From assembly GCF_034931005.1 (NCBI RefSeq), contig NZ_JAYGIN010000001.1, positions 431,747 to 495,746 of the forward strand: a DNA stretch of 64,000 nt, written 5' to 3'. How positions within the stretch are numbered: the stretch's first letter is position 1; each line of letters starts with the position of its first letter. Under the pieces are notes generated by a model, which was not told where the DNA came from, did no database searches, and worked only from the letters and a program-made list of their open reading frames with translations. Origin of the DNA: Arcicella sp034931005. GTDB lineage: Bacteria; Bacteroidota; Bacteroidia; Cytophagales; Spirosomataceae. Of this stretch, positions 45,182 through 53,802 are shown one piece after another. The position numbers and the translations under genes are program-made.

Positions 45182-48100
45182 TTAATTAATTTTCACTTTT
45201 AAATCTAAACACTTGAATGGTTCACATTCAAAAACACAACTCTTTGGATTTAATGTAACCATCCTATCAGTGAAACAAGAATTATTTCCGTTATAAACTC
45301 TGATGGTGTATTGTTTAGCAGCAGTTGGATTTGCCAGATTTAATAGGCTACCTCCTCCTCCACTTACTGACATAGCAGATGAGTATGTTCCTGTGCCAGA
45401 AAAAGTTGAGCCTTCTACTATTTCATACTTATCACCATTAACTACACTAAAATTTATCTTGCCATTGTTATTAGCTGTTGTTCCATTACAAGTTGCTTGT
45501 GTTACGGTTGCGGTAATTGTAGGTTTTACACATTCTACCACTACATTAACGGTAGCGGTTGCCATACAAGTCCCTGTACTTGTAACAGTTACTGTATAAA
45601 CACCTGTCATTAAACTCGTTGATGAATTTATCGTAGGATTTTGTAAAGTTGAACTAAAACTATTTGGGCCTGTCCAAGCATAACTTGTACCACCTGTTGA
45701 ACTGGATGTTAAAGTAATTGAACCTCCTTCGATAACGGGTGAATTACTGCTGGCGGTAACGGCAGTTGGAGGAGTACAAGTTGGTGTACTTGCTGTCACT
45801 GAAACTGAAGTCGTAGCGGTTGCCATACAAGTCCCTGTACTTGTAACAGTTACTGTATAAATACCTGTCATTAAACTCGTTGATGAATTTATCGTAGGGT
45901 TTTGTAAAGTTGAGCTAAAACTATTTGGACCTGTCCAAGCATAACTTGTACCACCTGTTGAACTGGATGTTAAAGTAATTGAACCTCCTTCGATAACGGG
46001 TGAATTACTGCTGGCAGTAACGGCAGTTGGGGGAGTACAAGTTGCACTACAAGTATAAGTATATTCAACACTTGCATAAGCATAAGCTTTGGTATTCTGT
46101 TTTGTACGTAAATTACCTCCTCCACCAGTTGTTGTTATTCCATTCATAGTAGTTGCAGATAATGGTAAATTTCCTGTTCCTATAAATTGAGCCAAATCAG
46201 TTGGAGTTGTATAAGTAACGCTATCTTTATTAAAGAACGTCTTTGTTGGGATGTAAAATATGTCATCATCATTTGTGGCAACTCCTGTGGCAAGCGTTAC
46301 CCAGCGAGCATCAGTTATTGGAGATACACCATAAATATCTGCCATGTATGGGCTTAACCAACTTTGCATACCTGCTAAAGTGGATAATACTAAAGATGGA
46401 GGTTCTGTCATATCTCCACCATAAGAACCTGACGCTCCAACAGTAATTCCAGCAGGCAAAGTAATAGAAGTTGTTCCTGTTGAATAATTATTGATTTCAT
46501 CTAATATTATACTTGAACCAAAATCTATAATAGAATTCGTATTTAGGCTAAGTCTAAAACTTGCAGCTGTTGCCGCAGTATTCTCTGTGAGGCTATTGGT
46601 TGCTTGAAGCATTCCATATTTCAATTCAACTTTTGTTAAAGTACGAGTACCACCTCCAGTATCAAATTGTGGAATTATAAGAGGTTCTGCATTTAAATCT
46701 GTTAATTGAAATGGTGTTTGGAATGAATAACTTACTGTTTGAGGTGTACCTGAACAAGTTGCAACGGCACAAGAACCAGAATCAGTAATAGTAACAGTGG
46801 TAGTACAAGTTGAATTATTTTTATCCGTTAATGTCAATATTATATTTCCATTACCAGCAGAGCCATTAGGCGTTCTAAGTGGAGTTGGATAGGCGTAACT
46901 CAAACTATCCGTGGGATTTCCATTTTGAAGTGTAACATTTATCGGATTTCCAGCCTGAGTTGCAGTTAAAATAAATTTTGTCCCAATACTTCCACCTGAT
47001 GGTGTTAAAAAAAATGTCATATAATCGTCTGTCGCTAAACTTAATGTTGCATTATCATGACAAGATATATCACTTACAGCTCCTGATATTGAACAGACTG
47101 GAGGCGGAGGTGTTGTACTACAACCCGCCGAAGAACTTACCGTAAAACTTGAAGCATTATTTCCAAAATTTGAATCAAAACTATTTCCTGCTGTATTTAC
47201 ATCATAGAACTTCATATTAGTACCAATGTAACTTCCCGATAAATTAATGGTACTTGTTCCACCTTTTACCAAGAAAGAGCCATCCGTTCCTGAGACTGTT
47301 TTATTGAGTATTAAATTATAGCCATCACCAATTTCAAAACCACTATTCAAAGTTCCAGGCCCATCAAAAGTTACATTACCATTCAACACTTTAATACAAG
47401 TGTTCGTTATAAACTCTTTACCAACTCCTTTATCACCAACTCTAAAGCTACAAGTGGTTGCTCCTGCCGCACCTGCTAAAGTGTTACATGGAAGTTGAAA
47501 ATCACCATTGTTAATAAATGCTCCGTGATTGTTCATACTTCTATCCACAATAAAAACACCTGTTGCATTATTATTCAAATACCCTTCTTCATTTTCAAAA
47601 TTGGCAAAGTGAATTGAACCGTCATTATTGATGGTAGCGTTGCTTCCCAACATAAAATTGGTTGTAGCAAGAGCGTTTACAATACCTGTTGATGTATTAT
47701 TCAAAATGAAACTTCCGTTGACACCAATATTAGAGGTACTTGTAAAATTTATAGTGCCTTCATTATTAATGGTAATCCCATTGCCAAAACCACCTGTATG
47801 ATTAAGCACTGCTCCTGGATGTATATTAATGATAGCATTGGGCGGTGTTCCATTCACGTTAAATCCGTTCCCCAAATTTAGTGTTCCATAAAGTTCTATT
47901 ACTGTACCTGCTTGAAGGTTTCCTCCAAATGGTTGGTCCCAAACAACACCAGTTGCAAGGCAAATTTTATTACCACTTCCATTCATATTCCAGCCCAAAT
48001 TAGACGTATTGGCAGTAATACAAAGTGTTTCATTCCCGTTAAAGTTAAAATTTGTCCCTCCTGAAGGTGCTGTATAAGTACAACTTGTACATTGAGCATA

Positions 48101-48301
48101 GGATTGAAAAACTACTCCATTGCTCAGTAACATGACAACCATCACGAATACAGAATGGTGAATCCATTTCGTTTTTCTTACATAAAAATCAAAGAGGAAG
48201 GAATCCTTAGTCTGAATAGATAGGATTTTAAAAATAAGTAATAAGCAGTAAGCTGCAAATGACCCTTTGGTTAGGGATTGATTTGTATAATCTTTCTTCA
48301 T
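45182..48301 (-). CDS. Secreted beta-helix and Ig-like domain protein (1039 aa)
   Basis: The first ~35 residues (MKKDYTNQSLTKGSFAAYC and on) are nearly the same as in the 5237-aa protein, so the unusual N-terminus is a conserved feature. The signal ends near FQSYAQ. The next ~320 residues are rich in NNxG turns (GTLNLGNGFNVNG, INNEGTINFTSTSNIG) and look like a parallel beta helix. A Cys-rich middle follows, then two nearly identical Ig-like domains (SYAWTGPNSFSSTLQNPTIN), then the ~90-residue C-terminal module (TQATCNGTTANNNGKINF to NSCFTDRMVTL) and the tag CEPFKCLDLKVKIN. It is probably a surface or matrix protein. Upstream elements match those of the 5237-aa gene. Confidence 0.85.
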   Translation of the reverse strand: MKKDYTNQSLTKGSFAAYCLLLIFKILSIQTKDSFLFDFYVRKTKWIHHSVFVMVVMLLSNGVVFQSYAQCTSCTYTAPSGGTNFNFNGNETLCITANTSNLGWNMNGSGNKICLATGVVWDQPFGGNLQAGTVIELYGTLNLGNGFNVNGTPPNAIINIHPGAVLNHTGGFGNGITINNEGTINFTSTSNIGVNGSFILNNTSTGIVNALATTNFMLGSNATINNDGSIHFANFENEEGYLNNNATGVFIVDRSMNNHGAFINNGDFQLPCNTLAGAAGATTCSFRVGDKGVGKEFITNTCIKVLNGNVTFDGPGTLNSGFEIGDGYNLILNKTVSGTDGSFLVKGGTSTINLSGSYIGTNMKFYDVNTAGNSFDSNFGNNASSFTVSSSAGCSTTPPPPVCSISGAVSDISCHDNATLSLATDDYMTFFLTPSGGSIGTKFILTATQAGNPINVTLQNGNPTDSLSYAYPTPLRTPNGSAGNGNIILTLTDKNNSTCTTTVTITDSGSCAVATCSGTPQTVSYSFQTPFQLTDLNAEPLIIPQFDTGGGTRTLTKVELKYGMLQATNSLTENTAATAASFRLSLNTNSIIDFGSSIILDEINNYSTGTTSITLPAGITVGASGSYGGDMTEPPSLVLSTLAGMQSWLSPYMADIYGVSPITDARWVTLATGVATNDDDIFYIPTKTFFNKDSVTYTTPTDLAQFIGTGNLPLSATTMNGITTTGGGGNLRTKQNTKAYAYASVEYTYTCSATCTPPTAVTASSNSPVIEGGSITLTSSSTGGTSYAWTGPNSFSSTLQNPTINSSTSLMTGIYTVTVTSTGTCMATATTSVSVTASTPTCTPPTAVTASSNSPVIEGGSITLTSSSTGGTSYAWTGPNSFSSTLQNPTINSSTSLMTGVYTVTVTSTGTCMATATVNVVVECVKPTITATVTQATCNGTTANNNGKINFSVVNGDKYEIVEGSTFSGTGTYSSAMSVSGGGGSLLNLANPTAAKQYTIRVYNGNNSCFTDRMVTLNPKSCVFECEPFKCLDLKVKIN
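45551..46045 (-). repeat. 261-bp duplicated Ig-like domain
   Basis: Two direct copies offset by 261 bp (87 codons), about 230 bp of each nearly identical, differing mainly by one Ile/Val codon. This is a recent in-frame duplication within the 1039-aa gene. Confidence 0.85.
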
Positions 48302-48368
48302 GGCGGTTGGAAAGAATTGTATTTTAAATATGACAGATCATTAAAAACTATAACCCATAGACTACTTA

Positions 48369-48384
48369 TACAAATAGCATACCA
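48369..48384 (-). promoter_or_regulatory. -24/-12-like element, proximal
   Basis: TGGTATGCTATTTGTA on the minus strand, 82 bp before ATG 48301; 15 of 16 bases equal the element at 44838-44853, while the surrounding sequence differs. Confidence 0.5.
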
Positions 48385-48501
48385 AAATATCGTACCAGCC
48401 AACTATACGCACCTAACACACTGACCAACAGGCAATTAATGTAATATCAAATATTTAAACCAATAACTAAAAAATGGTTTCACTGAAAAGGAAATGCTTT
48501 T

Positions 48502-48517
48502 TTCAAAAAAAGTGCCA
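48502..48517 (-). promoter_or_regulatory. -24/-12-like element, distal
   Basis: TGGCACTTTTTTTGAA on the minus strand, identical to 44987-45002. Confidence 0.5.
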
Positions 48518-48584
48518 AAGAAAATTTAATGAATATGGTTTGACAGACTGTTTTATAAGTTTCAATTCGTTGACAAAAGAAAAC

Positions 48585-48617
48585 CCCTAAACTCTAATCA
48601 TAAAGTGGAGTTTAGGG
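48585..48617 (-). terminator. Terminator of the lysyl oxidase-like gene
   Basis: 10-bp stem CCCTAAACTC/GAGTTTAGGG (48585-48594, 48608-48617) about 17 bp past the stop. On the minus strand it is followed by GTTTTCTTTTG. Confidence 0.75.
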
Positions 48618-48633
48618 AGGACTTTTAAAGTAG

Positions 48634-49977
48634 TTATTCTTGCTTTGAAATCTGCACTTTCATTTTAAAAGTGTTATTAGTGCTATCTTTTTCTTTATAA
48701 ATGTGATTAGGGTCTATTTCAATTTCGAGTATATATTCACCTGATTTTAAGCCTTTGGGAAGTTGAATAAATTGTCCTTCGTAAAGCATTCCATAAGTAT
48801 CATATCCTCCAACGCTTATGCCCTGTTTTTTAGATTTGCATTCTGTATAATTTCCTAAACCATAATTGCTTAAATTCTTTTCCCCGTAAACTTTCCCTTT
48901 CTCCTCGCACAAATTATCTCGATTGCTACAAACTCCAGAATCGAACAAACAATAACTAACTTTTCTACCTTTGGCGACCAACGTTTTCGTTTTCTTTCTC
49001 TTAGTGATTGTTTCTTTAACCAACCTAAATTCTACCCAATCATCCACATGGAAATGATTATGTCCAGGTTTATCATCAAAATAATTAGTGCCAGCCAGTC
49101 GGTCTTTAAAAGTTAGTTTATTTCCCTTTTTTGAGTAAATACGTTGATATACTTTTTGTCTTGCATACTTTCCATCAGCACATTTGGTCAATGAATCTAC
49201 TTTTTCATCTCCACACAACCACTCACTCATACCATTTGTTTCCATCGGTCCGTCGCCAATATTACAAATTGAGGCTGCAAAATGAAGCTGTCCACCATAA
49301 TAAGGGTCATCTTTGGGATATTCTTTTATTTGTTGTTCGGTAAACTTTTTCAGAATTATCAAATCAGGCAATAACTCACAATCTTTACTTTTGGTATCAC
49401 ATTTACATCCTTCTGGATTCTCAAATGAACAAGGACTTGCTTCTTGATTGGGCATTGGATTTTCGGTAAATTCTAAGGAAATATAATTTAACGTACCAAC
49501 CTCCTCTTCTCTCAAATCGCTGATTAATAACTTCCAAGTACCATTTGGATTTTGTCCGTTATTCAAAAAACTAAACCTTCCATCTGGTATAAATTCGCCC
49601 TCAAAAGGAGCATTGGCTTGGTGTATATATCCCGAAAAACCATTAGAACGAAAGCACGTATTCATATAATCACGTCCATTGTCACGCCCATTTCTATTGG
49701 TCAACCAAATGCTTATTCCGCTTGGAGATATTAACTCAATTTTCAAATCAGAAGCTCTGGAATGAGTGATATTAAAACAAACTTTTGAAAGTCCAAAAGC
49801 TGAATTTATCAATTTGGGAAGCCCATTTATCTTAATATTAAAGGTATCAGGTCTAACAAAATTTTTGAAATCTCTTATACTTCCCCCATTTCCAATAAAT
49901 TGTTGAGCATTTATTTGGGTACAAAACAAGATGCTAATCCATAAACAAATTCTACAAATTTTTATCATTACTACCAA
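48634..49977 (-). CDS. Secreted P-domain plus lysyl oxidase-like copper amine oxidase
   Basis: A 447-residue protein with a signal peptide ending near INAQ (residue 25; Met4 is a possible alternative start). Residues ~26-172 form a proprotein-convertase P-domain (CFNITHSRASDLKIELISP, GTWKLLISD). Residues ~200-445 match the lysyl oxidase fold. The copper-site triad HNHFH gives His306, His308 and His310; Lys339 in GRKVSYCLFDS and a Tyr in GYDTYGMLYE (392/395) match the Lys and Tyr that form the lysyl tyrosylquinone cofactor in animal LOX; and the ending SGEYILEIEIDPN...EKDSTNNT is also typical. It should oxidise lysine side chains to aldehydes outside the cell. It sits between two giant surface-protein genes. 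Substrate is unknown. Confidence 0.88.
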   Translation of the reverse strand: MVVMIKICRICLWISILFCTQINAQQFIGNGGSIRDFKNFVRPDTFNIKINGLPKLINSAFGLSKVCFNITHSRASDLKIELISPSGISIWLTNRNGRDNGRDYMNTCFRSNGFSGYIHQANAPFEGEFIPDGRFSFLNNGQNPNGTWKLLISDLREEEVGTLNYISLEFTENPMPNQEASPCSFENPEGCKCDTKSKDCELLPDLIILKKFTEQQIKEYPKDDPYYGGQLHFAASICNIGDGPMETNGMSEWLCGDEKVDSLTKCADGKYARQKVYQRIYSKKGNKLTFKDRLAGTNYFDDKPGHNHFHVDDWVEFRLVKETITKRKKTKTLVAKGRKVSYCLFDSGVCSNRDNLCEEKGKVYGEKNLSNYGLGNYTECKSKKQGISVGGYDTYGMLYEGQFIQLPKGLKSGEYILEIEIDPNHIYKEKDSTNNTFKMKVQISKQE

Positions 49978-50040
49978 TTTTAGATTTACAGGGTTGCCAA
50001 AACAGTTACGAAGATATTGACAAATCTATTAAAATGCCTA

Positions 50041-50094
50041 TCACTAAAACCTAAAAAGCTCAAATTAACATTTGAGCGTTTTAGGTTTTAGTGA
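50041..50094 (-). terminator. Long hairpin downstream of the 1032-aa gene
   Basis: 24-bp arms (50041-50064, 50071-50094) with a single mismatch and a 6-nt loop, core AAAACCTAAAA/TTTTAGGTTTT. Likely terminator for the gene ending at 50168, unusually long. Confidence 0.75.
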
Positions 50095-50167
50095 TACAGG
50101 AATTATTTTTTAGAATCAATCCCCCTTTCCTTTCCCGATATTTTGTATTTGCAAACAGATAATTTTC

Positions 50168-53100
50168 TTATTTTTTAATCTCTATTTTTAAAGGTAAACA
50201 TTTTAATGGCTCACAAACAATTGAACAAATGGTTGTGTTAAGCACCACTGTTGCGTCAGTAAAACAAGTATTACTTCCATTAAATACTCTAATGGTATAT
50301 TGTGTAGCTACAGATGGATTGGAAATACCCGTCAAACTACCTGCATTTACGACTAATGCAGCCGCAGTTCCATACGAAGCACCACTATAAGATGCCCCTT
50401 GTACGATACCATATTTGTCACCTACCGATGTAGTAAAACTAATTGAAGCATCATTATTTGCAGTATTAATAAAACAAGTAGCCTGCTTAACTTTTGGGGT
50501 TATTGTAGGTGCTGGCGATATTACAAGTGAAATATTTACGCTGGTTGATGATTTGCAATTATTTGTCAAATTATAAGATTCAACAGTATAAATTCCTGCT
50601 GTTGTGGGCGTGTATGACAATGTATTACTGGCAACCAATACTCCATTACTATTATACCAATTGGCACTTTCATTGTTTCCAACGGTAACGGTCAAAGGTG
50701 GTATGCTTGTATTTGAACAAACTACTTTATTACCTCCACTAACAGGTGCGGGTACATTTGGACAAGGACAGCTTGGACTCGTAACAGGAACATCAAGAAT
50801 ACAACCATTTAAAGTAGCTGTTAATACCACATTGGTACCTACGGCTATATTTGAAACTGTTTTGGCGGTATTATCAACACTACCTGAGCTTGACGAAACG
50901 ATACCGTCACTACTAAAAGTTATGGTATATGTAGTTAAATCTGCCGAACATACTACGCTTGAAATACTTAGCGTTGGCTTTAGTTTTACCGTAACTGTTG
51001 AAGCCACAGTGCCTGTACAACTGCCTACCGTACAAGTTGCCGTGTAAATTTTGGTGGCACTCGGACTAACTGTTACACTCGCTCCTGCGGATAAACCATT
51101 ATCCCAAGTAACTGTACCTGAGCAATTACTTACCGTCAAAGTGGTACTTGCTCCAACACATATTTCGGGACTATTCACCGTTGGAACAGGATTGGGATTG
51201 ACCGTAACCGTTGAAGCCACAGTGCCTGTACAACTGCCTACCGTACAAGTTGCCGTGTAAATTTTGGTGGCACTCGGACTAACTGTTACACTCGCTCCTG
51301 CGGATAAACCATTATCCCAAGTAACTGTACCTGAACAATTACTTACCGTCAAAGTGGTACTTGCTCCAACACATATTTCGGGACTATTCACCGTTGGAAC
51401 AGGATTGGGATTGACCGTAACTGTTGAAGCCACAGTGCCTGTACAACTGCCTACCGTACAAGTTGCCGTGTAAATTTTGGTGGCACTCGGACTAACCGTT
51501 ACACTCGCTCCTGCGGATAAACCATTATCCCAAGTAACTGTACCTGAACAATTACCTACCGTTAAAGTCGTACTTGCTCCAGCACATATTTCGGGACTAT
51601 TCACCGTTGGAACAGGATTGGGATTGACCGTAATGAGAGTAGTAGCAGAAGCAGTACATCCATTCGCTCCAGTTATCGTTACCGTATAAGTTCCTGTTGC
51701 ATTGGTAGAAAGATTAGTGATTGTTGGATTTTGAACATTTGATGTAAATGAATTAGGGCCATTCCATACGTATGTGCCTCCGCCACCAGAAGTTAAAATT
51801 AGATTCAAACCAACACAAGTTGTCGCATTAGCCATAATTGTTGGCGTTGGTAAAGGATTAACCATAACCGAAGCCGTAGAAGTACCTATACAACCATTAG
51901 CATCAACTGCCGTTACACTATAAACACCTGCTTGCGATGCCGTAATAGCAGGAATCACAGGATTTTGGCTTGTTGAAGTAAACCCATTTGGACCAGTCCA
52001 AGTATAAGAATAAGGAGCAGTTCCATTGGCAGGTGTGATACCGATGTTAGCCGTTTTGCCTGCACAAACTATTGCATTTGTTCTGGTAAAAGCAAAATCG
52101 GGACAAGCGGTAAAATTAAAACCAGAAATACGGATAGCATGATTATCACTTGTTCCGTTAGTTGCCCCCTTTGCAGGTTGTGTTATTGTTCTTCCATCCG
52201 AGAGCATATATGTTCCTCCATTAGCCCACCAACTGTAAAAACTTGGATTTGCTTGTTCAGCAGCTCCATCATCTGGACCGTTAGAATAAGTAATATCTAA
52301 TTGAGTAATAGCATCAGCGGTATTAACGGTGATAGTTCCCTTAACATCATCTGGTGTAAGATTGACCGAATTATTATTATAAACAGACCGTACCGTTTGT
52401 CCTACCTGAGTTGTTAAAGAACCTAAAGCCGAATAATTGACGGCTACATTACCAGTCATTCCAATGGCGGTCACCGTAACTTCATCTTGATATGAATTAC
52501 CAGGTGATTCATACTGAGATAATGGTTGAGGAGAACCAGTCAAAGTTTGAGTTCTATCTTGTTGAAGTGTCCTTCCGTCAATATCTCCAATTGTAAAATT
52601 ATCTAAGAATACTGGCTTAGAAAAAGTAAATCTAATGGTAACATCCTCTAAATGGGTAAAGGAATTCATGGCAAAAGTCAAATAATTCACGCCATACGCA
52701 CCATTTGTCTGGGTAAAAAACGGATTACAGTCAGAATCCCAAGGGTCTAAAATATTTCCATTGCCAGTTACATTATCAACTTCCACATTTGCTCCATTCG
52801 GATAAGGCAAACAGCCATTTCCTGTATCAAATGGATTGGTGGTATAAGTATCAGGATCGCAATTTCTATTATTAGGGTCAATAATTGTCATGGTAACATT
52901 TACGCTACAACCTGTTCCACAACTAATTGTATAAGTTTTACTAACATCGGTTGCTGCCCATGTATTTCCAGAAGTTCCATTAAACCAAGCGAAAGTTCCC
53001 CCTTGTCCAAATGAAGAATTGGTAATCAATACAAATAATAAACTAAATAATACGGAGAGATAACGCTTGGGAAGGTAGAATGTCAACCTTAAAAATATTG

Positions 53101-53266
53101 AGTCAAATTTCTGTCTAAAAAGAATTAACCAGCGAATTGGTTTTATGAAGAATACATAAATTAGTCTCAAATTAAAGACACAATTCTTTAATTTCTTAAA
53201 ATGAAGGGGTTTGCAAAATATTATAAAATTGCAAAAAGCAATATCCCGTTTCTCCTCTTTCTTCAT
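50168..53266 (-). CDS. Secreted Ig/PKD-like repeat protein (1032 aa)
   Basis: The ~88-residue N-terminal extension is rich in Phe/Lys/Arg and ends in a signal core (YLSVLFSLLFVLITNSSFGQ). The start is supported because the bases around this ATG match those at the 44771 and 48301 starts. A ~300-residue N-terminal domain follows, with Cys pairs and an acidic stretch (DPNNRNCDPDTY, FTIGDIDGR), possibly calcium-binding. Then come two or three PKD/Ig domains (YSYTWTGPNGF, GTYVWNGPNSF), three nearly identical 71-residue modules (NSPEICVGASTTLTV...), further Ig-like parts, and the C-terminal module (KQATCFINTANNDASISF to NTCFTDATVVL) ending CEPLKCLPLKIEIKK. It is a surface or matrix protein by analogy with its neighbours. 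Confidence 0.85.
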   Translation of the reverse strand: MKKEEKRDIAFCNFIIFCKPLHFKKLKNCVFNLRLIYVFFIKPIRWLILFRQKFDSIFLRLTFYLPKRYLSVLFSLLFVLITNSSFGQGGTFAWFNGTSGNTWAATDVSKTYTISCGTGCSVNVTMTIIDPNNRNCDPDTYTTNPFDTGNGCLPYPNGANVEVDNVTGNGNILDPWDSDCNPFFTQTNGAYGVNYLTFAMNSFTHLEDVTIRFTFSKPVFLDNFTIGDIDGRTLQQDRTQTLTGSPQPLSQYESPGNSYQDEVTVTAIGMTGNVAVNYSALGSLTTQVGQTVRSVYNNNSVNLTPDDVKGTITVNTADAITQLDITYSNGPDDGAAEQANPSFYSWWANGGTYMLSDGRTITQPAKGATNGTSDNHAIRISGFNFTACPDFAFTRTNAIVCAGKTANIGITPANGTAPYSYTWTGPNGFTSTSQNPVIPAITASQAGVYSVTAVDANGCIGTSTASVMVNPLPTPTIMANATTCVGLNLILTSGGGGTYVWNGPNSFTSNVQNPTITNLSTNATGTYTVTITGANGCTASATTLITVNPNPVPTVNSPEICAGASTTLTVGNCSGTVTWDNGLSAGASVTVSPSATKIYTATCTVGSCTGTVASTVTVNPNPVPTVNSPEICVGASTTLTVSNCSGTVTWDNGLSAGASVTVSPSATKIYTATCTVGSCTGTVASTVTVNPNPVPTVNSPEICVGASTTLTVSNCSGTVTWDNGLSAGASVTVSPSATKIYTATCTVGSCTGTVASTVTVKLKPTLSISSVVCSADLTTYTITFSSDGIVSSSSGSVDNTAKTVSNIAVGTNVVLTATLNGCILDVPVTSPSCPCPNVPAPVSGGNKVVCSNTSIPPLTVTVGNNESANWYNSNGVLVASNTLSYTPTTAGIYTVESYNLTNNCKSSTSVNISLVISPAPTITPKVKQATCFINTANNDASISFTTSVGDKYGIVQGASYSGASYGTAAALVVNAGSLTGISNPSVATQYTIRVFNGSNTCFTDATVVLNTTICSIVCEPLKCLPLKIEIKK
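50990..51640 (-). repeat. 213-bp tandem repeat, three copies
   Basis: Three in-frame 71-codon copies with equivalent points at 51051, 51264 and 51477. Only a handful of bases differ (for example ICAG in one copy against ICVG in the others), which points to recent expansion or gene conversion. Confidence 0.9.
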
Positions 53267-53332
53267 GGCGGTTTGAAAGAATTATGATTGGTAAAATGAA
53301 GTGTCTAAATAAAAAAATTAAACTAATAAAAC

Positions 53333-53348
53333 CTCAATTAATATGCCA
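53333..53348 (-). promoter_or_regulatory. -24/-12-like element upstream of the 1032-aa gene
   Basis: TGGCATATTAATTGAG on the minus strand, 81 bp before the ATG, the same distance as in the two other genes that share the leader. Confidence 0.45.
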
Positions 53349-53520
53349 AAAAGCCTTTTTACCTTACAATAAAGCGAATAATGTGATTATAATTTTATTA
53401 AACAACCATTAAAAAATCAGTATGTTCGAATATCTTGTTTTAAATAATAAGACAAAATAAAGCACAAGTTCCAACAATAGTAAATATCAATATTCTTCCA
53501 TTGAAGTATGGTAAAACAAA

Positions 53521-53549
53521 AAAGCCCAACGTTATCAACGTCGAGCTTT
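53521..53549 (-). terminator. Hairpin downstream of trmD
   Basis: 12-bp imperfect stem (two mismatches), AAAGC..ACGT/ACGT..GCTTT, followed on the minus strand by TTTTTT. It is 250 bp past the trmD stop. The bases before it (AACAAAGTAAGGA and CGGAAAGC on the minus strand) match those before the terminator at 21564. Confidence 0.6.
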
Positions 53550-53802
53550 CCGAATTATAATCCTTACTTTGTTTTTTCGTCATTCAAAATGATTTGTGTT
53601 TACACATTCTCAACACGTCATCAACAACACTAAATCATTATTTATTTGGGTGCCCTTCTTGAATATATTACATAATCAATTGGGAGTGCAATATAATATA
53701 TTTGTTTGAAAAAAAAATATCAGATTAATAAATTTCTTGTTTAATTAATATAGATTTTATCAATTTATTGAGAATTTCATCAAAAAGTATCATATTTCAT
53801 TT

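Larger units (their letters stand above)
48302..48633. other. 332-bp upstream region of the 1039-aa gene
   Basis: No gene is seen. It contains the shared leader next to the ATG (48302-48320), -24/-12-like elements at 48369-48384 and 48502-48517, and the terminator of the lysyl oxidase-like gene at 48585-48617. Confidence 0.75.
53267..53802. other. 536-bp region between trmD and the 1032-aa gene
   Basis: No convincing gene. It contains the shared leader next to ATG 53266 (53267-53283), a -24/-12-like element at 53333-53348, and a T-run hairpin at 53521-53549. The rest is very AT-rich. Confidence 0.7.

Noticed and set aside
21650..53266. Standard T9SS C-terminal sorting domain in the giant proteins
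   Set aside because: The usual end pattern of those domains (a beta-sandwich with a PNP..F start and a short KxxxK-type end) is not seen; the conserved C-x4-C tag is different.
53540..53595. Short minus-strand frame starting MTKKQSKDYNSES
   Set aside because: It runs through a terminator hairpin. The matching region after the 2339-aa gene has an in-frame stop, so the similarity is at the DNA level only.
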